A DNA stretch of 64,000 bases from Sinorhizobium fredii NGR234 (lineage in GTDB: Bacteria; Pseudomonadota; Alphaproteobacteria; Rhizobiales; Rhizobiaceae), in assembly GCF_000018545.1 (NCBI RefSeq), contig NC_012587.1, positions 1,364,001-1,428,000 on the forward strand, written 5' to 3'. The notes below the pieces were generated by a model. It saw nothing but the letters and a program-made list of their open reading frames with translations. It searched no databases and was not told the DNA's origin. Numbering within the stretch: the first letter of the stretch is position 1; each line of letters starts with the position of its first letter. The position numbers were made by a program, and so were the translations under genes. This document shows positions 1 through 8,514 of this stretch, in pieces.

Positions 1-148
1 CTATCTGAAGTCGAGCTATGAGGCTTTCGTCGCCGAAGCATCGAAGATCGGTGAGATGTATGCGGATCTCGCCAAGGACGCCTACAAGCCCTACGAGGCG
101 CCGGTCGCCAAGGCAACCGCAGCCGTGAAGTCTGCTGCCGCCGCCTGA
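1..148 (+). CDS. Phasin family protein, C-terminal fragment
   Basis: This is the 3' end of a gene that enters from outside the window. It reads in frame from base 2 and stops with TGA at 146-148. The visible 48 residues are a helical, Ala/Lys-rich tail (ending VKSAAAA) with a KIGEMYADLAKDAYKPYEAP core, which looks like the end of a phasin, the small amphipathic protein that coats polyhydroxybutyrate granules. Rhizobial genomes commonly have a phasin gene just before clpS, which supports the call. Only the tail can be seen, so the family assignment is moderate. Confidence 0.6.
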   Translation, partial: YLKSSYEAFVAEASKIGEMYADLAKDAYKPYEAPVAKATAAVKSAAAA

Positions 149-170
149 CGATATAGACCATCGCTATCGC

Positions 171-211
171 AAGAAGGCCGGTCGCGGTTGCCGCGGCCGG
201 CCTTCTTGTTC
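171..211 (+). terminator. Rho-independent terminator after the phasin gene
   Basis: A 17-base stem (171-187 with 191-207, one G-U pair) closes on a 3-base loop and is followed by TTGTTC. It starts 22 bases after the phasin stop and separates that gene from clpS. The rest of the gap, to base 427, shows no gene and presumably holds the clpS promoter. Confidence 0.85.
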
Positions 212-427
212 TCGGCTGCTCCATTTATCGAGCCGCATCGACAGTTTGGGACAAGGCATAATGCCAATCACAATGGCCGAAGAAATTTGATCAATCTTGT
301 GCTTGGCCGTGCGAATATGATTGCAGTGCGTCGGTTCGGTCTTAAAATCCAAGAACGAACCATTAGATAAAGGCAAGCAGGCCGCAGCCACCTTCATGGA
401 TTGCGGCTGTCAAGGGAATGAAACAGA

Positions 428-781
428 ATGATCGCCATGCCGGTCCGGATGCAGCAGGGAAGCGAAGGAAACGGAGGCGGCCCCAGTCGTGGCACGTCCG
501 TTATCACACGCACCAAGCCGAAGACCAAGAAGCCGAGTTTGTACCGCGTTCTGCTTTTGAATGACGATTACACGCCGATGGAGTTCGTCGTCCATATCCT
601 GGAACGGTTTTTTCAGAAGGACCGGGAACAAGCGACGGTCATTATGCTTCATGTCCACAACCACGGCGTTGGAGAATGCGGCGTCTTTACCTACGAAGTC
701 GCCGAAACCAAAGTGACGCAGGTAATGGATTTCGCCAGGCAGCATCAGCATCCGTTGCAATGCGTCATGGAAAAGAAATGA
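428..781 (+). CDS. clpS: ATP-dependent Clp protease adaptor ClpS
   Basis: This 117-residue adaptor delivers N-end-rule substrates to ClpAP. The ClpS core is clear: [20 protein letters not shown], then the segment with [21 protein letters not shown] that forms the N-degron pocket. It has the usual flexible N-terminal extension (about 35 residues, basic, Gly/Ser-rich) that enters the ClpA pore. It lies 9 bases upstream of clpA, so the two are almost certainly co-transcribed. The start at 428 is the first ATG; a later ATG at residue 4 or 8 is possible because no strong Shine-Dalgarno is visible. Confidence 0.95.
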   Translation: MIAMPVRMQQGSEGNGGGPSRGTSVITRTKPKTKKPSLYRVLLLNDDYTPMEFVVHILERFFQKDREQATVIMLHVHNHGVGECGVFTYEVAETKVTQVMDFARQHQHPLQCVMEKK

Positions 782-790
782 GGAACTAAC

Positions 791-3283
791 GTGCCAACAT
801 TTTCGCCCAGCCTCGAAAAGGCGCTGCATCAGGCACTGACTTTTGCCAACGAGCGCCATCATGAATATGCGACGCTCGAGCACCTGCTGCTGGCATTGAT
901 CGATGATGCCGATGCGGCGGCCGTGATGGGCGCATGCAATGTAAATCTGGAAACACTTCGCAAGACCGTGACGGACTATGTCGACAACGAATTGTCCAAT
1001 CTGATCACCGGCTATGATGAAGACTCCAAGCCCACTGCCGGCTTCCAACGCGTCATCCAGCGTGCCGTCATCCACGTGCAATCCTCCGGCCGTGAAGAGG
1101 TGACGGGAGCCAATGTGCTCGTCGCCATCTTCGCCGAGCGCGAGAGCCATGCGGCCTATTTCCTGCAGGAGCAGGAAATGACGCGTTACGATGCGGTGAA
1201 TTTCATCTCGCACGGCATCGGCAAGCGCCCCGGCAGTTCGGAGTCGCGGCAGGTGCGGGGCGCAGAAGATCAGGAGTCGGAGCAGAAGGCACCGCGCGAG
1301 AGCGAGGAAACCGGTCCGAAAAAGCAGCAGGATGCGCTGACGGCTTACTGTGTCAACTTGAACGAAAAGGCCAAGTCCGGAAAGATCGACCCGCTGATCG
1401 GCCGGCACGCCGAGGTAAACCGCACCATCCAGGTCCTTTGCCGCAGGTCAAAGAACAACCCGCTCTATGTCGGGGATCCAGGCGTCGGCAAGACGGCGAT
1501 CGCCGAGGGTCTCGCCAAGCGCATTGTCGAAAAGCAGGTGCCGGAGGCACTTCAGGACGCCACGATCTTTGCCCTCGACATGGGGACGCTGCTCGCCGGT
1601 ACGCGTTATCGCGGCGATTTCGAAGAGCGCCTGAAGCAGGTCGTCAAGGAACTCGAGGAATACCACGGCGCGGTCCTCTTCATCGACGAGATCCATACGG
1701 TGATCGGCGCCGGCGCGACATCGGGCGGTGCGATGGATGCATCCAACCTCCTGAAGCCGGCGCTCTCGTCCGGCTCGATCCGCTGCATCGGTTCGACCAC
1801 CTACAAGGAGTATCGCCAGTTCTTCGAGAAGGACCGGGCCCTCGTCCGCCGCTTCCAGAAGATCGACGTCAACGAGCCGACGGTTGCCGACGCGATTGAG
1901 ATTATGCGGGGGCTGAAGCCCTATTTCGAGGAGTATCACCACCTCAAATATTCGAACGAGGCGATCCGGGCGGCCGTCGAGCTTTCGGCCCGCTACATCA
2001 ATGACCGCAAGCTGCCGGACAAGGCAATCGACGTCATCGACGAATCGGGTGCGGCGCAGATGCTTCTGCCCGTGCACAAACGCCGCAAGCTGATCACCGA
2101 AAGAGAGATCGAAGCGACGGTTGCTACCATGGCCCGCATTCCGCCGAAGTCGGTGTCCAAGGACGACGAAGCCGTTCTTGCCAACCTCGAGAAGGAGCTT
2201 CGGTCGGTCGTCTATGGGCAGGACCTGGCGATCGAGGCACTCGCCTCGTCGATCAAGCTCGCACGCGCCGGACTGCGCGAACCGAACAAGCCGATCGGCT
2301 GCTATGTGTTCTCCGGCCCGACCGGCGTCGGCAAGACGGAAGTGGCGAAACAACTGGCCACGTCGCTCGGCGTCGAACTGCTGCGCTTCGACATGTCGGA
2401 GTACATGGAGCGGCACACGGTTTCCCGTCTGCTCGGCGCACCGCCCGGCTATGTCGGCTTCGACCAGGGCGGTCTCCTGACCGATGGCGTCGACCAGCAT
2501 CCGCACTGCGTGCTGCTGCTCGACGAGATCGAGAAGGCGCACCCGGATCTCTTCAACATCCTCTTGCAGGTGATGGATCACGGTTCGCTGACCGACCATA
2601 ACGGCAAGAAGATCGACTTCCGCAACGTCATCCTGATCATGACGACCAATGCGGGCGCCTCCGACATGGCCCGGCCGGCGATCGGCTTCGGCTCGTCGAA
2701 GCGCGAGGGCGAGGACATCGAGGCTCTGAACAAGCTCTTCACGCCGGAATTCCGCAACCGGCTCGATGCGGTCATTCCGTTCAACTCGCTGCCGACACCG
2801 GTCATCCATCAGGTCGTGCAGAAATTCGTCATGCAGCTCGAAACGCAGCTGGCCGAGCGCAACGTCACCTTCGACCTCGCGCCGGAGGCAATCGCCTGGC
2901 TTGCGGACAAGGGCTACGACGAGAAGATGGGGGCGCGGCCGCTGGCGCGCGTCATCCAGGAAAACATCAAGAAGCCGCTTGCCGACGAAATCCTCTTCGG
3001 CAAGCTCAAGAAGGGCGGCGTCGTCAAGGTGACGATCGGCACGAAGGAGGACGGCACCAAGGGGCTGATCCTCGACGCCGTGCCGGAGACCGCACCGATC
3101 AAGCCGAAGGCGGAAGTGTCGCGGCCTGGCGGCAAGAGCGCCAAGTCGAAGAAATCGGAAGAGAAGGAGACCGTTGGCGCCGAGGCGGGTCCGAAACCGA
3201 AGCCGAAGAAGGCCGCCAAGGCCGCTTCGGAGGCGGCTCCGCTGAAGGGAAGAACGGTTCCCAAGGTCCCGCGCAAGAAATAG
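791..3283 (+). CDS. clpA: ATP-dependent Clp protease ATP-binding subunit ClpA
   Basis: This is a double-AAA+ unfoldase that feeds substrates into ClpP. It starts with GTG at 791, preceded by GAGG at 780-783. Residues 1-150 form the Clp N-domain that docks ClpS. The first Walker A (GDPGVGKT) is near residue 228 and the second (GPTGVGKT) near residue 508; LFIDEIHT and LLLDEIEKAH are the Walker B segments. The family is usually about 750-770 residues. This protein has 830, because of a Lys/Ala/Pro-rich tail of roughly 60 residues after the conserved ClpA end. Clp A rather than ClpB is favoured by the short middle region (no long coiled coil) and by the adjacent clpS. Confidence 0.96.
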   Translation: MPTFSPSLEKALHQALTFANERHHEYATLEHLLLALIDDADAAAVMGACNVNLETLRKTVTDYVDNELSNLITGYDEDSKPTAGFQRVIQRAVIHVQSSGREEVTGANVLVAIFAERESHAAYFLQEQEMTRYDAVNFISHGIGKRPGSSESRQVRGAEDQESEQKAPRESEETGPKKQQDALTAYCVNLNEKAKSGKIDPLIGRHAEVNRTIQVLCRRSKNNPLYVGDPGVGKTAIAEGLAKRIVEKQVPEALQDATIFALDMGTLLAGTRYRGDFEERLKQVVKELEEYHGAVLFIDEIHTVIGAGATSGGAMDASNLLKPALSSGSIRCIGSTTYKEYRQFFEKDRALVRRFQKIDVNEPTVADAIEIMRGLKPYFEEYHHLKYSNEAIRAAVELSARYINDRKLPDKAIDVIDESGAAQMLLPVHKRRKLITEREIEATVATMARIPPKSVSKDDEAVLANLEKELRSVVYGQDLAIEALASSIKLARAGLREPNKPIGCYVFSGPTGVGKTEVAKQLATSLGVELLRFDMSEYMERHTVSRLLGAPPGYVGFDQGGLLTDGVDQHPHCVLLLDEIEKAHPDLFNILLQVMDHGSLTDHNGKKIDFRNVILIMTTNAGASDMARPAIGFGSSKREGEDIEALNKLFTPEFRNRLDAVIPFNSLPTPVIHQVVQKFVMQLETQLAERNVTFDLAPEAIAWLADKGYDEKMGARPLARVIQENIKKPLADEILFGKLKKGGVVKVTIGTKEDGTKGLILDAVPETAPIKPKAEVSRPGGKSAKSKKSEEKETVGAEAGPKPKPKKAAKAASEAAPLKGRTVPKVPRKK

Positions 3284-3303
3284 CGCAATCGCGATTTTCG
3301 CCT

Positions 3304-3340
3304 GACGGTGCCGGGTGGCTTCACCCGGCACCGTCTTGTT
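3304..3340 (+). terminator. Rho-independent terminator after clpA
   Basis: A perfect 14-base stem (3304-3317 with 3322-3335) closes on a GCTT loop and runs into TTGTTG. It lies 20 bases after the clpA stop. It also argues against starting the next gene at the upstream GTG at 3308, which would sit inside the hairpin. Confidence 0.85.
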
Positions 3341-3370
3341 GAGGGGCGCTCCCCATTCCGCGTGATTTTC

Positions 3371-4108
3371 ATGGATGATGTCGAAGACGAACGCTCAACG
3401 CTTGCCTGGTTTCTGACGGGTGCGAGGGGGATTTTCAGCCTTCCCGCCGTCATTCTGATGCTTTCTTTCGTCGGCTTCTGCTCCCTGACGGTCCAGGCGG
3501 GCATTCCGCCGGAGCAGGTGGTCTTCATGACCGGCATCGTCTGGGCCTTGCCGGCGAAGGTCATCCTCGTCAGCTCGATCATGAGCGGCGCGAGCCTGGC
3601 GACGGCGTTCCTGGCCGTCAGCCTCTCGTCCGTCCGCCTGATGCCGATGGTCGCGGCGCTCGTTCCGGAATTGCGCAGCTCGAAGACGCCGACCTGGCTG
3701 CTGCTGCTCCTGTCGCATTTCGTTGCCATTACCGCATGGGTCTTCGCGATGGAGCGCGTGCCAAAGGTGCCGCGAGACCGTCGTGTCGCCTTCTTCGCCG
3801 GCTTCGGCATCACCCTGGTTGCGGCGAACATGGTGCTGGTCGGCGTCGTCTATCATCTTGTCGCCGAGTTTCCGCCGCTGGTGGCAGGCTGCCTGTTCTT
3901 CCTGACGCCGGTCTACTTCCTCGCCTCGATCTGGCATTCGGCCCGTCATCCCGTCATCTATCTGGCGCTGGCGATCGGCCTCGTTGCCGGGCCGCTGTTT
4001 TACTGGATCGCCCCGGAGTTCGACATCCTCTTGGCCGGCGTCGGCGGCGGCACGCTTGCCTGGGGCGCGGAGCGCCTCTGGCGGTCGCGACGGGAGATAC
4101 GCCCGTGA
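3371..4108 (+). CDS. azlC: AzlC-family branched-chain amino acid exporter, large subunit
   Basis: This hydrophobic protein of 245 residues has several membrane segments. The start MDDVEDERSTLAW is followed by a long hydrophobic helix and the AzlC-type segment SGASLATAFLAVSLSSVRLMP. AzlC and AzlD together form an amino acid efflux permease (branched-chain amino acids or azaleucine in characterised members); the substrate here is inferred. The ATG at 3371 was chosen because the longer reading frame would begin in the clpA terminator. Its stop overlaps the GTG start of azlD, so the two subunits are translationally coupled. Confidence 0.85.
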   Translation: MDDVEDERSTLAWFLTGARGIFSLPAVILMLSFVGFCSLTVQAGIPPEQVVFMTGIVWALPAKVILVSSIMSGASLATAFLAVSLSSVRLMPMVAALVPELRSSKTPTWLLLLLSHFVAITAWVFAMERVPKVPRDRRVAFFAGFGITLVAANMVLVGVVYHLVAEFPPLVAGCLFFLTPVYFLASIWHSARHPVIYLALAIGLVAGPLFYWIAPEFDILLAGVGGGTLAWGAERLWRSRREIRP

Positions 4109-4449
4109 CCTGGACGGACGGATGGTGGGCCTATGCCTTCATCGCGATAGCCGGTTGGCTCGCTACCGATCTCTGGCGCTGGCTTGGAGTGCTCGCCGGC
4201 AAGCGGCTCCGCGATGATTCGGAGGCATTGAACTGGGTGAGGGCGGTCGCGACGGCGCTGGTTGCTGCCGTGATCGCCAAGCTTATCCTCTATCCGACCG
4301 GAGTCCTGGCGCAATCGCCGCTGTGGCTGCGGGTGGGCGCCGTCACCGTCGGCGCCATCGCCTTCTTTCTCGCGCGGCAGAAGCCGGTGGCGGGTATTGC
4401 GACGGCGATCGCCGTTCTCGCCTTCGGACTATGGTGGCTGGGTTTCTGA
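4105..4449 (+). CDS. azlD: AzlD-family branched-chain amino acid transport protein, small subunit
   Basis: This membrane protein of 114 residues has about four hydrophobic helices, which is the normal size and topology for AzlD, the obligate partner of AzlC. It starts with GTG at 4105, inside the azlC stop region (GTGA overlap). The N-terminus (MTWTDGWWAYAFIAIAG) leads directly into the first helix. It ends 13 bases from the convergent HIT gene. Confidence 0.85.
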   Translation: MTWTDGWWAYAFIAIAGWLATDLWRWLGVLAGKRLRDDSEALNWVRAVATALVAAVIAKLILYPTGVLAQSPLWLRVGAVTVGAIAFFLARQKPVAGIATAIAVLAFGLWWLGF

Positions 4450-4462
4450 GGAGGCATGGCGC

Positions 4463-4882
4463 CTAAAGCGCCCGCCGGATCCTCTCGGCATTCGCTGCCA
4501 AAACCTCGCCATCCTCCATCTTTCCGGAATGCGGCTTCAGCGGCATGCCCTCCCGGCGCGGGATCACGTGGAAATGCAGGTGGAAGACGGATTGGCCGGC
4601 CGGGGCCTCGTTGAATTGCATGATCGTCACGCCATCCGCGTCGAAGGCCTCCCTGGCCGCGACGGCAATCTTCTGGACCGTCGCGATCAATGCCGGCAGG
4701 GTAGCGGGATCCGCATCGAGGATGTTGCGCGATGGCGACTTCGGCAGGACGAGCACATGCCCTTCCGCCTGCGGCATGACGTCCATGAACGCTACCGTCG
4801 CTTCGTCTTCGTAGACCCGGTGCGAGGGAATTTCGCCGCGCAGGATCTTGGCGAAAATATTGCTGGTGTCATAGCCGCTCAT
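4463..4882 (-). CDS. HIT family nucleotide hydrolase/transferase
   Basis: This protein of 139 residues has the histidine triad HLHFHV at residues 101-106, the catalytic signature of HIT hydrolases that cleave nucleoside phosphoramidates or dinucleotide phosphates. The family N-terminus (NIFAKILRGEIP) and the mid-region GHVLVLPK are typical of the HinT branch. It is the last gene of a minus-strand operon, 42 bases after the FemAB/GNAT-like gene. Its physiological substrate cannot be read from sequence. Confidence 0.93.
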   Translation of the reverse strand: MSGYDTSNIFAKILRGEIPSHRVYEDEATVAFMDVMPQAEGHVLVLPKSPSRNILDADPATLPALIATVQKIAVAAREAFDADGVTIMQFNEAPAGQSVFHLHFHVIPRREGMPLKPHSGKMEDGEVLAANAERIRRAL

Positions 4883-4924
4883 GTCGTTTCCTCTTGTTGC
4901 TTCGCCGCGGAGGTCCGCTGCTGG

Positions 4925-6112
4925 TCAGTCTTGTTGGCGCTCGCCCTTGCGGAAAGGCCCATGCTCCGTAAGAAATTCGCCGGTCTCTTCCACGTCGCGG
5001 CGCTCCTGCTCGAGGTAGTCCGCAACGGCCCTTGCCAAGCCCGCATGGGTAATGAAATGGGCCGAATGGGTCGTCACTGGCATGTAGCCGCGCGCCAGCT
5101 TGTGCTCGCCTTGCGCGCCCGCTTCGACGCGCCGCAGGCCCTTCGCGATCGCGAAGTCGATCGCCTGGTGATAGCAGACTTCGAAGTGCAGGAAGGGATG
5201 GTCCTCGATGCAACCCCAATGCCGGCCGTAGAGCGCATCGCCGCCGATGAAATTGATCGCCCCGGCGATATACCGGCCGCTACGCCTGGCCATGACCAGC
5301 AGAACGTCGTCCGTCATCCGCTCGCCGATCAGCGAATAGAAAGTTCTGGTCAGATAGGGCCGGCCCCATTTGCGCCCGCCGGTATCCATGTAAAAGGCGA
5401 AGAACTGGTCCCAAATGGCTTCGGTGAGATCGCTGCCGGTCAGCCAGTCGATGGTGATCCCGTTCTCGACGGCGGCTCGGCGCTCCCTTTTCAGCGCCTT
5501 GCGCTTTCGCGACGCGAGCGTGGCGAGAAAGTCGTCATGCGAGCCGTAGCCCTCGTTGATGAAATGGAACTGCTGGTCGGTCCGGTGCAGGAACCCGGCC
5601 CGCTCGAAGATCGGCATCTCCTCGGCGGGCACGAATGTGACGTGGGCGGAGGAGACGCCATGGCGGCGCGAGAGTTCCTTGAGACCGGTGGCGAGTGCCT
5701 CCCGCACCGGCCGCGGATCACCACTTACGGCGCTGAGCAGGCGCGGGCCGGTCACGGGCGTGAACGGTATCGAACATTGCAGCTTCGGGTAATAGCGGCC
5801 GCCGGCGCGCTCGAAGGCGTTCGCCCATCCGTGGTCGAAGACATATTCGCCCTGGCTGTGGTTCTTCATGTAGCAGACGAGGGCACCGCGCAGAAAACCG
5901 TCCGCATCCTCCATCAGCAGGTGCTGGCCAAGCCAGCCCGTTTCCGCCGTCGCCGATCCCGACTCTTCGAGCGCCGACAGATAGGCGTGCGACAGGAAGG
6001 GATTATAGGGCACACCGGATACGTCCTTCGAGGCGCTTGCGAGCCTGTTCCAGCTCGCCGGCGGGATCGAAGAGAACGAATGCTCTATGCGGATGTTGAT
6101 CGCGTCTGACAT
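4925..6112 (-). CDS. FemAB/GNAT-like protein (DUF482 family)
   Basis: This 395-residue protein resembles the FemAB-like (formerly DUF482) family, built from duplicated acetyltransferase-like folds and proposed to act in peptidoglycan or small-molecule aminoacylation. Recognisable features are the N-terminal NRLASASKDVSGVPYNPFLS (family hallmark near the N-terminus), LLMEDADGFLRGALVCYMK and the conserved GRHWGCIEDHPFLHFEVCYH. The start is 4 bases after the stop of the glycerophosphodiesterase gene, so they are co-transcribed. The true acceptor and donor are unknown. Confidence 0.85.
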   Translation of the reverse strand: MSDAINIRIEHSFSSIPPASWNRLASASKDVSGVPYNPFLSHAYLSALEESGSATAETGWLGQHLLMEDADGFLRGALVCYMKNHSQGEYVFDHGWANAFERAGGRYYPKLQCSIPFTPVTGPRLLSAVSGDPRPVREALATGLKELSRRHGVSSAHVTFVPAEEMPIFERAGFLHRTDQQFHFINEGYGSHDDFLATLASRKRKALKRERRAAVENGITIDWLTGSDLTEAIWDQFFAFYMDTGGRKWGRPYLTRTFYSLIGERMTDDVLLVMARRSGRYIAGAINFIGGDALYGRHWGCIEDHPFLHFEVCYHQAIDFAIAKGLRRVEAGAQGEHKLARGYMPVTTHSAHFITHAGLARAVADYLEQERRDVEETGEFLTEHGPFRKGERQQD

Positions 6113-6116
6113 GCGC

Positions 6117-6842
6117 CTAGGAAATCATGGTCTCCCGTGGATCGAAACCCTCGAAGGTCATCTGGTCGGCGTGGGCAAAAGTGTGCTCCTGGGCCCGGCC
6201 GTCGCGCACCGTCCAGGTAATGACGGTACGGCCCAGGGTGCGCTCCTTGGTTATGAAGGGGTTTGGCAGGTCGCCGTAGAAATAGGAGATGAAGTCGAGC
6301 CCGAGCTGCATGGCTTCCTCGTGCACGAAGAATTTTTCGGGATCTATGCCGTCGGCGGTAAGGCCGAGGGGGTAGGGGGCATCGAGGGCCTTCAGGTCCT
6401 TCAGCAGCCAGTGGTCGAAGCTCATCAGCGCGACGGGCCCCTTGTAATCCTCGAGCGTGTCGAGCACGGCCGCTGCAAACCCTTCGTCGTCGCCCTTGCG
6501 CCCCTTGAGTTCGATGACGAGCGGCACCCGTCCGTCGACAAGGCGAAGCATCTGCTTGAGCGTCGGCACCTTGTCCTTCGTGCCGCCGATCGACAAAAGG
6601 CCGAGCTCGCCGGCGGTCTTCTCCCGAACGTCCCCTCTGATGCCGCAGAGGCGCTGCAGGTCGTGGTCGTGGAAGACGACCGGCACGCTGTCGGCTGTGA
6701 ACTGCAGGTCACACTCGATGGCAAAGCCCGCTTCCGCGGCGCGCGAAAAGGCCGAAAGCGTGTTTTCCCACACCTCCCGGTTCATGTCGTGATAGCCGCG
6801 GTGGGCGATCGGCTGGGCTTTGAGCCAGGAAATATCCTTCAT
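6117..6842 (-). CDS. Glycerophosphodiester phosphodiesterase family protein
   Basis: This 241-residue TIM-barrel phosphodiesterase hydrolyses glycerophosphodiesters to glycerol-3-phosphate and an alcohol. The catalytic AHRG motif is at residues 13-16, followed by metal-ligand IECDLQ (E43, D45) and FHDHDL (H58). There is no signal peptide, so it is predicted to be cytoplasmic. The ATG at 6842 places AHRG close to the N-terminus, as expected; a longer frame reaching 7163 would overlap the RidA-like gene and is rejected. It lies 13 bases after that gene in the same operon. Confidence 0.92.
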   Translation of the reverse strand: MKDISWLKAQPIAHRGYHDMNREVWENTLSAFSRAAEAGFAIECDLQFTADSVPVVFHDHDLQRLCGIRGDVREKTAGELGLLSIGGTKDKVPTLKQMLRLVDGRVPLVIELKGRKGDDEGFAAAVLDTLEDYKGPVALMSFDHWLLKDLKALDAPYPLGLTADGIDPEKFFVHEEAMQLGLDFISYFYGDLPNPFITKERTLGRTVITWTVRDGRAQEHTFAHADQMTFEGFDPRETMIS

Positions 6843-6855
6843 GGAGCGTCCCCGA

Positions 6856-7323
6856 TCAGGCGATTTCGAGGATGGCGTCGATTTCGACCGCCGCATTGAA
6901 GGGCAGGGCAGCCATGCCGACGGCGGCGCGCGCATGCTTGCCGGCTTCGCCGAGCACGTTGGCAAGAAGGTTCGACGCGCCATTGATAACCAGGTGCTGC
7001 TCGGTGAATTCGGGAACCGAGGCGACGAATCCGTTGATCTTGACGAGGCGGCGAATACGGCCGAGGTCACCGCCGAGCGCGGCTTTCGCCTGCGCCAGGA
7101 TGTTGATCGCGCAGAGCTCTGCGGCGCGCTGCGCAGCCGCAACATCGACATCCTTGCCGACATGGCCCGTCACCGCGACCTTGCCGCTTTCTATGGGCAA
7201 CTGGCCGGAGATGTAGAGCGTCGAGCCGGTGATGGCGTAAGGCACGTAGTTGGCGACCGGCGCGACCGCCTGTGGAATGACGATACCAAGTTCGTTGAGA
7301 CGCGTTTCGATCTCTGCGGACAT
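6856..7323 (-). CDS. RidA family (YjgF/YER057c/UK114) protein
   Basis: This protein of 155 residues is probably an enamine/imine deaminase-like protein. Characteristic features are YISGQLPIESG, HVGKDVDVAAAQRAAELCAINILAQ and the C-terminal ARAAVGMAALPFNAAVEIDAI. It belongs to the longer YjgF subgroup (about 150 residues) rather than classic RidA of about 130, so deaminase activity is not assured. It is the first gene of the minus-strand operon and is divergent from the EipB-like gene across 135 bases that should hold both promoters. Confidence 0.9.
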   Translation of the reverse strand: MSAEIETRLNELGIVIPQAVAPVANYVPYAITGSTLYISGQLPIESGKVAVTGHVGKDVDVAAAQRAAELCAINILAQAKAALGGDLGRIRRLVKINGFVASVPEFTEQHLVINGASNLLANVLGEAGKHARAAVGMAALPFNAAVEIDAILEIA

Positions 7324-7458
7324 GGAGGGCTCCCTTGTTGTCTTTTGTGATAAAATCCTGCATGCGGAAACAGGATCGGGACAGGCGGACCGGATCTGCC
7401 TCGCTTCTGCCGAATGTTTGTTTAACCCATTGCCGGCGAGTCCAACAGGAGGAAACGA

Positions 7459-8280
7459 ATGTTTCGAAAAGGCTTCGGTCTTCTCACTCTGGGGAGCGCC
7501 TGCCTCGCCGCCGTGACCGTCGCGGGCGCTGCCTATGCGAGTGCATTGGCGCCGCACCGCGCTGTCTATGATCTCGAACTGAAGAATGCTTCCGATCGCT
7601 CCGGCATCACCGGCATGTATGGACGCATGGTCTATGAGTTCAACGGATCTGCCTGCGAGGGATATACGGTGAGCTTCCGCTTCGTCACTCAGGTGGACAC
7701 CGGCGAGGAAGTTCGCCTGACCGACCAGCAGACCACCACCTACGAGGACTTGAAGAACAGGAGCTTCCGCTTCCTCACGCGTTCCTTCACGGACGAGAAG
7801 CTCGACAAGGAGGTGCGTGGAAACGCCCATGACGACAAGTCCGGCGTGAAGGTCGAACTCACCGCACCTGACAAGCGCGAAGTGGCGCTGGCCCAGAGCC
7901 GCTTTCCCACCGAGCACATGCTGGAGGTGATCGAGCGGGCGAAGCGTGGCGAGACCTTCTTCGAATCCCGTATCTTCGACGGGTCCGACTCGGGCGACAA
8001 GACGCTGATCACCTCGACCTTCGTCGGCAAGCCGAGCAAGCCTGCGCCCGACGATGCGGACGCCGGCAAGGCAGGGAAACTGGCAGGCGAAAGCTCCTGG
8101 CCGGTGACGATTTCCTATTTCAACGACGAGGCGAGCGGCGACGCGCTGCCCATCTACCGCATGTCCTTCAAGCTTTACGAGAACGGCGTCACGCGCGATC
8201 TGACGATGGACTATGGCGACTTCGTGCTCTCCGGCAAACTTGCCGATCTCGAAGTCTTCAACGCGGAAGAGTGCAAATAG
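7459..8280 (+). CDS. eipB: EipB-like periplasmic envelope integrity protein (DUF1849)
   Basis: This 273-residue protein has an N-terminal signal sequence (hydrophobic to about residue 28, cleavage near AYA-SA) and the DUF1849 pattern LAPHRAVYDLELKNASDRSG. Two cysteines, C66 and C272, match the positions of the disulfide reported for Brucella EipB, a periplasmic spiral beta protein needed for envelope integrity and virulence. An AGGAGG-like site lies just before the ATG. It appears to be monocistronic, between the divergent ridA-like gene and rpsB. Confidence 0.85.
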   Translation: MFRKGFGLLTLGSACLAAVTVAGAAYASALAPHRAVYDLELKNASDRSGITGMYGRMVYEFNGSACEGYTVSFRFVTQVDTGEEVRLTDQQTTTYEDLKNRSFRFLTRSFTDEKLDKEVRGNAHDDKSGVKVELTAPDKREVALAQSRFPTEHMLEVIERAKRGETFFESRIFDGSDSGDKTLITSTFVGKPSKPAPDDADAGKAGKLAGESSWPVTISYFNDEASGDALPIYRMSFKLYENGVTRDLTMDYGDFVLSGKLADLEVFNAEECK

Positions 8281-8362
8281 CGCATCTCACCCAAGCCGCG
8301 CATCGCTCGTTGGCCTACGACCGGCGACAAGCTTTGGGAGCGATAAAAAGAGGCTTCACGTC

Positions 8363-8391
8363 TTGATTTGTCGAGCAGTTGCGGCTAAGGG
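8363..8391 (+). promoter_or_regulatory. Candidate promoter of rpsB
   Basis: TTGATT at 8363-8368 and TAAGGG at 8386-8391 are separated by 17 bases. The -35 is a 5/6 match to TTGACA-type boxes, but the -10 is weak. It lies about 125 bases before the rpsB start, in the only gap where a promoter for the rpsB operon fits. Confidence 0.3.
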
Positions 8392-8514
8392 GCTGCCATT
8401 CCACACGTGAGGCATGGGATTATCCGGGAGACATCCGGATCGTTCCGCCGGTGGGCGCAATCAAGAATGCGCTCTACGCCTTGCGGAGGTTCAACCGGAA
8501 AAGGAGAAAAAGGC

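Noticed and set aside
410..1408. Long reading frame on the minus strand opposite clpS-clpA
   Set aside because: It is antisense to strong family matches and is explained by GC-rich codon bias; no ribosome binding site or family features.
1448..3331. 627-codon minus-strand frame opposite clpA
   Set aside because: Shadow of clpA; composition is Arg/Leu/Asp-rich in the manner of antisense frames and it crosses the clpA terminator.
4397..6109. 570-codon plus-strand frame across the HIT and FemAB-like genes
   Set aside because: Both genes on the other strand have clear motifs (HLHFHV, CIEDHPFLHFEV); this frame has none.
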